Below, one piece after another: positions 1 through 5,528 of a DNA stretch of 6,842 bases (position 1 is its first letter; the number at the start of each line of letters is the position of its first letter). This DNA comes from CAYUHZ01 sp964444625 (GTDB taxonomy: Bacteria; Patescibacteriota; Patescibacteriia; Patescibacteriales; GWC2-42-12). Under the pieces are notes generated by a model. That model saw nothing but the letters and a program-made list of their open reading frames with translations. It made no database searches and was not told the origin of the DNA. The DNA lies in NCBI GenBank assembly GCA_964444625.1, contig CAYUHZ010000046.1, forward strand, positions 1 through 6,842, in the 5' to 3' direction. Made by a program: the position numbers and the translations under genes.

Positions 1-55
1 AACCCTTCCTACAAGGTAACCTCGGGGCAAGCCCACGAGGAATTAGTGATTAAAT
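1..55 (+). repeat. Left copy of 55-bp terminal inverted repeat with GC-rich hairpin
   Basis: Bases 1-55 are identical to the reverse complement of 6788-6842, and the match ends exactly at base 56 (t versus c). Inside it, 20-28 (CCTCGGGGC) and 31-40 (GCCCACGAGG) form a tight imperfect hairpin with one bulged A at 35. A smaller CCTT/AAGG stem lies at 4-16. The shape resembles a REP-type or IS200/IS605-end hairpin, but no Y1 transposase is visible here. The length of 55 is also a common assembler k-mer, so the scaffold may simply stop at both sides where a longer repeat begins. The identity is certain; its biological meaning is not. Confidence 0.9.
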
Positions 56-65
56 TGCCTAATTC

Positions 66-419
66 TCATGCTAACAGGTATAAAAAAAAGCGATAAATAA
101 TAGCAGTTGAAACGCTCAGTCCAAAATGTGCCTGAACCAGCATTTTCATTTTTAACGGCCTGTAATTGGCAATCCGCTTTTGTTCCTCAATGAATTTCCT
201 TGCTTCCCGGGTTAGTTTTAAATTAGGCTGATTTTTGACCGGCAGGCAGGCGTTACCCCTTTTACCGTAATCCCTGAACTTCCGTTTATAGTAACGCTTC
301 CTGGAAATGCCGAAAACAGAGCAAACTTCCTTAACCGGTTTGTGGCGCTTGCCTGTTTGGCTATATCAACGGAATCTTTGCGAACGATCTTATTTAATTG
401 GACTTGGCATAGTGTCCAT
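66..419 (-). pseudogene. Degenerate, truncated IS transposase remnant (HTH region)
   Basis: Minus-strand translation from about 350 down to the TGA at 66-68 gives a coherent transposase-like N-terminal region. It has a helix-turn-helix stretch (VKEVCSVFGISRKRYYKRK), a linker, then a second helical segment (LTREARKFIEEQKR) ending at IIYRFF. This layout is that of IS3/IS481-like transposases before the DDE catalytic domain. No DDE domain follows; the frame ends near 66, beside the terminal repeat. Upstream the reading continues in another frame (LNKIVRKDSVDIAKQA, about 396-353). Candidate ATGs at 417-419 and 408-410 are in yet another frame. At least two frameshifts plus the 3' truncation are therefore needed, and the gene cannot make a working transposase. 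The IS family is inferred from the residue pattern alone. Confidence 0.7.
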
Positions 420-459
420 AAATTAATAGTTAACAGGCGTTACCCTTAACTATGCCAAG
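403..459. repeat. Inverted repeat upstream of transposase remnant
   Basis: CTTGGCATAG at 403-412 and CTATGCCAAG at 450-459 are perfect 10-bp reverse complements separated by 37 bases. The first arm covers the candidate start codons of the transposase remnant, so this is its 5' leader. It may be a regulatory hairpin or part of the old insertion-sequence end. I could not identify a matching distal IS end in the window. Confidence 0.55.
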
Positions 460-490
460 CGTCACCCTATGGTGTTAACTGTACAGGGGA

Positions 491-519
491 TTGACAGAAA
501 TATTAATAACCTATACCAT
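491..519 (+). promoter_or_regulatory. Sigma70-type promoter of the copper operon
   Basis: A perfect -35 hexamer TTGACA lies at 491-496. With 17-bp spacing, the -10 candidate is TACCAT at 514-519 (4 of 6 consensus bases). An alternative TATACC at 512-517 has 15-bp spacing. Transcription would start near 526, about 25 bases before the csoR ATG. The -10 lies inside the left half of a perfect palindrome, so repressor binding would block RNA polymerase. No Shine-Dalgarno is visible before the ATG at 552. Confidence 0.65.
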
Positions 520-528
520 AGGTATAGG
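510..528. promoter_or_regulatory. Probable CsoR operator (8-3-8 palindrome)
   Basis: CCTATACC at 510-517 and GGTATAGG at 521-528 are perfect reverse complements around ATA. The core ATACC-N3-GGTAT resembles known CsoR sites, which have dyad symmetry with ATACC/GGTAT half-sites around a G/C-rich centre. The site overlaps the -10 region and lies 23 bases upstream of a csoR gene, the usual autoregulatory position. Copper release of the repressor would switch on the whole operon. The palindrome is seen directly; the assignment to CsoR is inferred from position and similarity. Confidence 0.75.
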
Positions 529-551
529 CATAAATATTCATTTTAAATTTT

Positions 552-830
552 ATGGAACAAAAACACGACAAGCAAAGAGTTTTACTTAATTTCAAGAAAG
601 CTCAGAGCCATTTAGCTAAGGTTATCTCTATGGTGGAAAAGGGAGAGTATTGCATTAATATCATGCAGCAGAATTTAGCAGTAATTGGGCTGCTTAAATC
701 AGCACATCAAACGTTAATGGAAAATCATTTGCGCACTTGTTTTATTAATGCCATGGAAACCGGAAATAAAGAAAAGAAGAACCAAATGGTTGAAGAAATA
801 CTAAAAGTTAGTAAGTTTTTAAATAAGTAA
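552..830 (+). CDS. csoR: CsoR-family copper-sensing transcriptional repressor
   Basis: This 92-residue all-helical protein of the CsoR/RcnR/FrmR family (DUF156) has the usual family length. The Cu(I) ligand set is visible: Cys34 (in GEYCINI), His59 and Cys63 (in ENHLRTC). These match Cys36, His61 and Cys65 of Mycobacterium tuberculosis CsoR, and Tyr33 matches the conserved second-shell Tyr. The x-Cys-His-Cys fingerprint separates it from RcnR (Ni/Co, with His at the last position). In the family, the apo-tetramer binds operator DNA and Cu(I) binding releases it. Here the likely target is the palindrome at 510-528, so the gene is probably autoregulated with the operon. It starts at ATG 552 without a Shine-Dalgarno. 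Its TAA ends one base before the next ATG at 832, suggesting translational coupling. The N-terminal region (MEQKHDKQRV) has no obvious additional metal ligands. Confidence 0.92.
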   Translation: MEQKHDKQRVLLNFKKAQSHLAKVISMVEKGEYCINIMQQNLAVIGLLKSAHQTLMENHLRTCFINAMETGNKEKKNQMVEEILKVSKFLNK

Positions 831-831
831 T

Positions 832-2349
832 ATGAATAAATTAAAATTAAACCTTCGAGGCATGCACTGCAAGTCGTGCGAAATATTAGTTGAGGATAAT
901 TTAAAGGAAATCAAGGGAGTGGCTGAAGCGAGAGCCGATTATCGGAAAGGGGAGCTTGAAATAACGCACCAAGGAGAAAGCTTAGATTTAACTTTGATAA
1001 GAGAGGCTGTAAAAAAGGCTGGCTATAGCTTGGGGGAGAAAGAAAAAATTGGATTTTTTAGCGCAAAAAAAGAGGATTATCAGGATTTGGGTGTTGCTTT
1101 TTTATTTTTAGCTGGCATTTATTTTATCAGCCAGAGTTTTGGTTTATTTAATTTTAACCTTGGCGCAGCTTCTGAAAAATTGACCTTGTCTATGATTTTG
1201 TTAATCGGTTTAACCGCTGGATTTTCTACTTGCATGGCCTTAGTCGGCGGTTTGATAATCGGGCTTTCCGCCAAACACAACCGAGCTCATTCGCAAGCTA
1301 CGCCGCTTGAAAAATTTCGCCCGCATTTATTTTTTAATTTCGGCAGAATTGTCGGTTATATTTTTTTAGGCGGATTGTTGGGTTTAGCCGGGTTAGTCTT
1401 GCAGCTTTCCAGCGCTACTTTGGGAATTTTAACTATTTTTATCGGGTTAGTTATGCTTGTCTTGGGCTTCCAGCTTATTGAAATATTTCCTTGGGTGAAT
1501 AACCTACAACTTACATTGCCTAAGGGTCTGGCAAAGATTTTTGGTCTAGGCAAAAAAGATCGTGAATACAGCCATATTAACTCATTTGTTTTAGGCGCAT
1601 TGTCTTTTTTTCTGCCGTGTGGTTTCACGCAGGCGATGCAAGTGTACGCCATCGGCACCGGAAATTTTTTCGCTGGCGCGGCGGTAATGGGACTTTTTGC
1701 CATAGGAACAATGCCCGGCCTATTGGGTATCGGCGGACTTGTTTCGGCGGTTAAGGGGACGCTAGCCAGAAGATTTTTTAAATTTGCCGGTTTAGTTGTA
1801 ATAGTATTTGCCCTTTTTAATATTAATAACGGACTTGGCTTGGCCGGCTGGAATTTTGCTTATGATCAAAAAAGAGAGACCGTTGCCAGCGATCCTAACG
1901 TGTCAGTGGAAAATGGCGTGCAAATCGTTAGAATGGCTGAAACCAACCGCGGGTACGAACCGAACGCATTTACCATAAAAAAAGATTTGCCTGTTAGGTG
2001 GATTATTGACGCGCAAGCGCCATATTCTTGCGCCGCCAGCTTGGTTGTACCGAAGCTTAATATCAGAAAAAATCTGCAAGCGGGCGAAAATACCATTGAA
2101 TTCACGCCTACCGAGGAAGGCAAATTGAAATTTTCTTGTACAATGGGGATGTATACAGGAGTCTTTAATGTTGTTGATGACGAGGGAAGCATCCCAATAA
2201 CAAATGAAACAGATAGCCAGCCAGAAGTTTTATCAGCTGGTGGTTGCAGCGGCTGCAGTGGCGAAGTTGCTGGTGGTTGCAGTAAGTCATCTGGCTCGGT
2301 CGGCGGTTGCGGTTGCGCAAAATCAGGATCTTCGGCAAATTGCCATTAA
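832..2349 (+). CDS. HMA - TauE/DsbD-like 7-TM - cupredoxin fusion, copper-handling membrane protein
   Basis: A 505-residue multidomain protein. Residues 1-68 are a heavy-metal-associated domain with GMHCKSC (Cys13, Cys16). Residues 87-337 hold about seven hydrophobic helices of the TauE/SafE, DsbD_2-like type, with intramembrane Cys134 (STCMALVGG) and Cys263 (LPCGFTQAMQ). Lys/Arg-rich loops at 147-165, 230-245 and 308-317 fit the positive-inside rule, with the HMA in the cytosol and the C-terminus outside. Residues about 362-448 form a cupredoxin-like domain with Cys400 and FSCTMGM (Cys436, Met438, Met440). The tail (469-505) has six Cys and a terminal His. The likely role is moving Cu(I) from a cytosolic chaperone domain through the membrane to external sites. 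Annotation as a sulfite exporter would be misleading. It lies one base after csoR and 22 bases before the DUF305 gene. Domain calls are firm; transport of copper is inferred. Confidence 0.88.
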   Translation: MNKLKLNLRGMHCKSCEILVEDNLKEIKGVAEARADYRKGELEITHQGESLDLTLIREAVKKAGYSLGEKEKIGFFSAKKEDYQDLGVAFLFLAGIYFISQSFGLFNFNLGAASEKLTLSMILLIGLTAGFSTCMALVGGLIIGLSAKHNRAHSQATPLEKFRPHLFFNFGRIVGYIFLGGLLGLAGLVLQLSSATLGILTIFIGLVMLVLGFQLIEIFPWVNNLQLTLPKGLAKIFGLGKKDREYSHINSFVLGALSFFLPCGFTQAMQVYAIGTGNFFAGAAVMGLFAIGTMPGLLGIGGLVSAVKGTLARRFFKFAGLVVIVFALFNINNGLGLAGWNFAYDQKRETVASDPNVSVENGVQIVRMAETNRGYEPNAFTIKKDLPVRWIIDAQAPYSCAASLVVPKLNIRKNLQAGENTIEFTPTEEGKLKFSCTMGMYTGVFNVVDDEGSIPITNETDSQPEVLSAGGCSGCSGEVAGGCSKSSGSVGGCGCAKSGSSANCH

Positions 2350-2371
2350 TATCATATAATATCAAAATAAT

Positions 2372-2926
2372 ATGCAAAAAATATCAATTTATCTAGCAAG
2401 TTCTCTGTTTATTGTCGCCGGCACGGTTGGTATTGCTGTCGGTTATTTCTTAACTCCGCAATACGCGTTGTCAATGTATGACAAGAATCCCATGGAACTG
2501 GGGAGAGCCGATCGCTGGCTTGATTTGCGCTATCTTAACGCAATGATAGCGCACCACCGAGTGGCGATTTTGCTTGCTGAGCAGGCAGCGAGCGAGAGTC
2601 AACGGACAGAGATCAGGCAGTTGGCGGATAAAATTAAAAAAAATGAGCCGGAGTTGATTGATGAACTATATCAATGGAAAAAAGATTGGTATGGAGACAG
2701 AAGAAAGGCCGTTGATCAAAATGCGGCAAATCTAGGAAAATATGATGAAAAATTTGATTTGCGCTTTATCAATGCCCTGATCGCCCACCACGAGGAAGGC
2801 ATTTCGATGACTAAAGAAGTTCGCCTGAAATCAAGCCGGGCTCAAGTATTAGATAATGCTGACGCGGTAGAGAATTTCTTAGCCGGTAGTTTGCAGGGAT
2901 TAATTAATTGGAGAAATAGTTGGTAT
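2372..2926 (+). CDS. Membrane-anchored tandem DUF305 protein (3' end lost in gap)
   Basis: The visible 185 residues start with an N-terminal hydrophobic helix (about 5-27) that looks like an uncleaved signal anchor, placing the rest outside the cell. Two DUF305-type repeats follow. The first has DLRYLNAMIAHH (His61-His62) and ends in WKKDWYGD near 109. The second has DLRFINALIAHH (His139-His140) and ends in NWRNSWY at 185. Since repeat one ends at the equivalent WY, the protein is probably complete to within a few residues, with its stop inside the N run. DUF305 proteins are helical, often found with copper genes, and CopM of Synechocystis is a copper-binding example. A periplasmic or cell-surface copper-binding role is inferred from this and from the operon. 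The open frame into CopA runs only through Ns and is not evidence of fusion. Confidence 0.85.
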
Positions 2927-3026
2927 NNNNNNNNNNNNNNNNNNNNNNNNNNNNNNNNNNNNNNNNNNNNNNNNNNNNNNNNNNNNNNNNNNNNNNNNNN
3001 NNNNNNNNNNNNNNNNNNNNNNNNNN
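2927..3026. other. Assembly gap of exactly 100 N
   Basis: All 100 bases are n, a conventional filler length for a scaffold join of unknown size. The gap falls between the second DUF305 repeat and the copA start and hides the DUF305 stop codon and the copA leader. Any small gene or second operator there cannot be seen. The real distance may differ from 100. Confidence 0.98.
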
Positions 3027-3034
3027 TAAATTTT

Positions 3035-5299
3035 ATGTTTAAGCAGGTTTATCAAATAAAAGGCATGCATTGCGCAAGTTGCGCTAGCGTTATTAGTAAA
3101 AAGATTTCTAAGTTGAATGGAGTAAGTGACGTTACTGTTAATTTTGCAACCGAGAAAGCTATTATAGTTTTTGATCAAGATAAGCTGTCGGATGAAATTA
3201 TCAATAATCAAGTCAAACCGCTTGGTTACAGTTTGTCGCCGTTAGTTGAATTTGGGAAAATTAAAAAAGAAAAAAGTACCAGCGGAGAAGGGAAGAAAAA
3301 AAATAGGGACCTAGAAAAACAAAAAAATAGAGCGCAATTCGTCTTACCGCTGACCTTGTTAGTTTTTTTTGTTATGATGTGGGATATCGCGGCTCAAGTG
3401 TTTGTTCTGGTTCCGAATTTACCGTTGCCCATGGATCTGTTTAATGCCATCGCCATGATAGTGGCGACTATTTTTATGTTTTGGATCGGCCAGCCGTTTA
3501 TCAGCGGTGTGAGCCGTTTTATTTTTTATCGCGCAGCCAACATGGACACCTTAATCGGCTTGGGAACCTTGACCGCCTATTTATACAGCGCAATTATTTT
3601 TTTTCTTCCGGCGATAAGGGAATATTGGGATTTGCCGGATTACACTTTTTTTGACGTAACTATTGTAGTAATCGGATTTGTCACTTGGGGGAAATATATG
3701 GAAAACAAAGCGAAGTACAAAACCGGAGAGGCGATAGAGAAACTTTTGAGCTTACAGGCGAAAACCGCGACGGTTATTAGGGGAAATCAAGAAATAGAAG
3801 TCCCCTTGGCAGAAGTGAATGTCGGTGATTTAATCATCGTTAAACCAGGAGCTAAAATTCCTGTTGATGGCAAGATTATAGCAGGGCAAACATCAATTGA
3901 CGAATCAATGATTACTGGCGAGCCAATGCCAATAGACAAAACAGTAGGTGATTTGGTGGTAGGCGGCACTATCAATAAGCAGGGTAATATCAGATTTGAA
4001 GCAAGTCGGATCGGAGCCGACACTATGTTATCACAGATCGTTAAAATGGTTGAAGATGCCCAGGGTTCAAAAGCGCCTATCCAAAAATTGGTAGATCAAA
4101 TTTCCGCTTTTTTTGTGCCGATAGCTTTATTAATTGCGGCATTGTCCTTTTCAGCTTGGTTGATATTTGGCGTTAACTCACTTGGCTTCTCTGGCGCTTT
4201 ATCCTTTGCCATTTTATCCTTAGTCGGCGTCTTGGTGATCGCTTGCCCTTGCGCCCTTGGCTTGGCTACGCCGACGGCTGTAGTGGTGGGCGTTGGCAAA
4301 GGGGCACAAAACGGTATTTTGATAAAAAACGCAGATAGCCTGCAGTTCTTGAGCCAAGTTGATGCCATGGTAATAGATAAAACAGGCACCATAACCAATG
4401 GCAAGCCGGAAGTAGTTGAGATAATTGTTTGCGATGAAGTTTATAAGATAGAAGATATTTTGATATTTGCGGCGAGTGTAGAAAAATTATCAGCACATCC
4501 ACTGGCCGAAGCCATTATTAAAGAAGCGGAAAAAAGAGGCTTGTCTTTTCTTCCCGCCAGCGACTTTGAATCACTTGACGGAATTGGAGTTAGGGCGGTT
4601 GTCAGCGGAAAGAGAATTTATATCCATCGTCCAGATAAAGATGAGGTGGTCAGCGAGCAATTAAAAAAAATTCAACAGCAAGGCAGGACAACTGTTTTGT
4701 TGGATATCGACGGAAAACTATCAGGTATTTTTGTTATCAGTGATACCATTAAAGTTGACGCGAAAAAAGTCATCGCAAAGTTACGCAAGAATAATATAAA
4801 AATTTTTATGCTGACCGGAGATAATCATCTGGCTGCCAGTCAAATTGCCGAACAAGCAGGTATTACGGAAGTTATCTCTGAGGTTTTGCCAGGAGACAAG
4901 GCGCAAAAAATTAAAGAATTGCAACAAGCAGGTTTGGTGGTGGCAATGGTCGGCGATGGCATTAACGATGCTCCAGCCTTGACACAAGCCGATGTGGGCA
5001 TCGCCATGGCGACGGGTAGCGATATTGCCATTGAGTCTGCTGGAGTGACGATTATTGGCGGTGATTTGAAGAAATTAGCTCAGGCGGTAAAGTTATCCCA
5101 AGCCACCATGAGAACAATTAAACAGAATTTATTTTGGGCTTTTATTTATAACTTAATCGGCATACCCTTGGCCGCCGGCTTGTTTTACCCGATTTGGGGC
5201 ATTACCCTCAATCCTATTTTTGCCGGTCTCGCTATGGTTGGCAGCAGTCTGTCTGTAGTGAGCAATTCATTAAGATTGAAAATTAAAAATTTGGACTAA
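3035..5299 (+). CDS. copA: Copper(I)-exporting P1B-1-type ATPase CopA
   Basis: A 754-residue Cu(I) efflux pump. Starting at ATG 3035, residues 1-68 form one HMA domain with GMHCASC (Cys13, Cys16). A Lys-rich linker follows at 75-100, then paired helices to about 220, the actuator domain with TGE (294-296), and the transmembrane CPC motif (Cys404-Pro405-Cys406). Next come the phosphorylated Asp448 in DKTGT, the SAHPLA motif (His488-Pro489) and GDGINDAP (Asp641). The last two helices carry Tyr705-Asn706 and MVGSS (Met734 to Ser738). The combination of CPC, YN and MxxSS is the P1B-1 signature for Cu(I)/Ag(I). Every catalytic motif is intact and the length is typical. I chose this ATG because it sits right before the HMA beta strand and shares its eight upstream bases with csoR. 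Upstream sequence is in the gap. It is probably co-transcribed with csoR. Confidence 0.95.
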   Translation: MFKQVYQIKGMHCASCASVISKKISKLNGVSDVTVNFATEKAIIVFDQDKLSDEIINNQVKPLGYSLSPLVEFGKIKKEKSTSGEGKKKNRDLEKQKNRAQFVLPLTLLVFFVMMWDIAAQVFVLVPNLPLPMDLFNAIAMIVATIFMFWIGQPFISGVSRFIFYRAANMDTLIGLGTLTAYLYSAIIFFLPAIREYWDLPDYTFFDVTIVVIGFVTWGKYMENKAKYKTGEAIEKLLSLQAKTATVIRGNQEIEVPLAEVNVGDLIIVKPGAKIPVDGKIIAGQTSIDESMITGEPMPIDKTVGDLVVGGTINKQGNIRFEASRIGADTMLSQIVKMVEDAQGSKAPIQKLVDQISAFFVPIALLIAALSFSAWLIFGVNSLGFSGALSFAILSLVGVLVIACPCALGLATPTAVVVGVGKGAQNGILIKNADSLQFLSQVDAMVIDKTGTITNGKPEVVEIIVCDEVYKIEDILIFAASVEKLSAHPLAEAIIKEAEKRGLSFLPASDFESLDGIGVRAVVSGKRIYIHRPDKDEVVSEQLKKIQQQGRTTVLLDIDGKLSGIFVISDTIKVDAKKVIAKLRKNNIKIFMLTGDNHLAASQIAEQAGITEVISEVLPGDKAQKIKELQQAGLVVAMVGDGINDAPALTQADVGIAMATGSDIAIESAGVTIIGGDLKKLAQAVKLSQATMRTIKQNLFWAFIYNLIGIPLAAGLFYPIWGITLNPIFAGLAMVGSSLSVVSNSLRLKIKNLD

Positions 5300-5312
5300 C
5301 AATCGCCGTATT

Positions 5313-5336
5313 AAAAATTTTTACAAAAATTTTTAC
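5313..5336. repeat. Perfect tandem duplication of 12-mer AAAAATTTTTAC
   Basis: AAAAATTTTTAC occurs at 5313-5324 and again, with no spacer, at 5325-5336, starting 14 bases after the copA stop. Each unit contains the self-complementary AAAAATTTTT. The tracts are in near helical phase (12 bp), which could bend DNA or form weak AT-only hairpins. No function can be assigned. Confidence 0.7.
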
Positions 5337-5370
5337 TCTTGAAATAAAAACAAAATAATGCTAAATTACA

Positions 5371-5397
5371 AAAAAGGATTCATTTCCTTTTTATTTT
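5371..5397 (+). terminator. Probable intrinsic terminator of the copper operon
   Basis: AAAAAGGA at 5371-5378 pairs with TCCTTTTT at 5385-5392 around a six-base loop, and T-rich sequence follows to 5397. It lies 72 bases after the copA stop and before the tRNA. The stem is short and mostly A-T, so it would be weak, although that is common in AT-rich genomes. Confidence 0.5.
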
Positions 5398-5451
5398 GGT
5401 TTATTTTGGCAAAATTTATTATTATCTCGGCCTACAAAAAGATGCCAATAG

Positions 5452-5528
5452 GCGCGTGTAGCTCAGTCGGTTAGAGCAACGGTCTTATAAGCCGTAGGTC
5501 GATGGTTCAAGTCCATCCACGCGCACCA
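5452..5528 (+). tRNA. trnI: tRNA-Ile with anticodon UAU, CCA encoded
   Basis: A complete 77-nt cloverleaf. Acceptor GCGCGTG (5452-5458) pairs with CACGCGC (5518-5524). The D arm is GCTC/GAGC (5461-5464, 5474-5477). The anticodon stem is ACGGT/GCCGT around the loop CTTATAA (5484-5490), with anticodon TAT at 5486-5488. The T arm is GATGG/CCATC around TTCAAGT. A73 is followed by genomic CCA (5526-5528). Anticodon UAU reads AUA (Ile). A73, A37, A38, U12-A23 and C4-G69 agree with isoleucine identity, and the body resembles a bacterial tRNA-Ile(GAU) with U instead of G at position 34. Most bacteria read AUA with a lysidine-modified CAU tRNA, so this anticodon is unusual. The 3' two-thirds overlap the convergent recombinase frame. 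No convincing own promoter was found. Confidence 0.93.

Noticed and set aside
1..96. Open plus-strand frame from the window edge to TAA at 94-96 (about 31 codons)
   Set aside because: It is short, half of it is the terminal repeat, it has no recognisable motif, and its 3' part overlaps the transposase remnant; chance is sufficient.
247..445. 12-bp direct repeat CAGGCGTTACCC at 247-258 and 434-445
   Set aside because: One copy lies in the transposase coding remnant and the other in its leader. There is no extension or third copy, so it is probably chance or local slippage.
552..830. Nickel/cobalt (RcnR) or formaldehyde (FrmR) sensor
   Set aside because: The residue at the last ligand position is Cys63 rather than His, giving the Cu(I) Cys-His-Cys set, and all neighbours are copper genes.
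832..2349. Sulfite exporter function for the TauE-like protein
   Set aside because: Only the membrane fold is shared. The HMA, cupredoxin, Cys tail and csoR/copA neighbours point to copper instead.
2372..5299. Single 975-residue DUF305-CopA fusion protein
   Set aside because: The join passes only through 100 N of unknown true length. Each side looks like a near-complete separate protein, and an ATG precedes the CopA HMA domain.
5396..5425. Possible tRNA promoter (TTGGTT ... TATTAT)
   Set aside because: The -35 matches only three consensus bases and the region is AT-rich with several equally good -10 candidates; not supportable.
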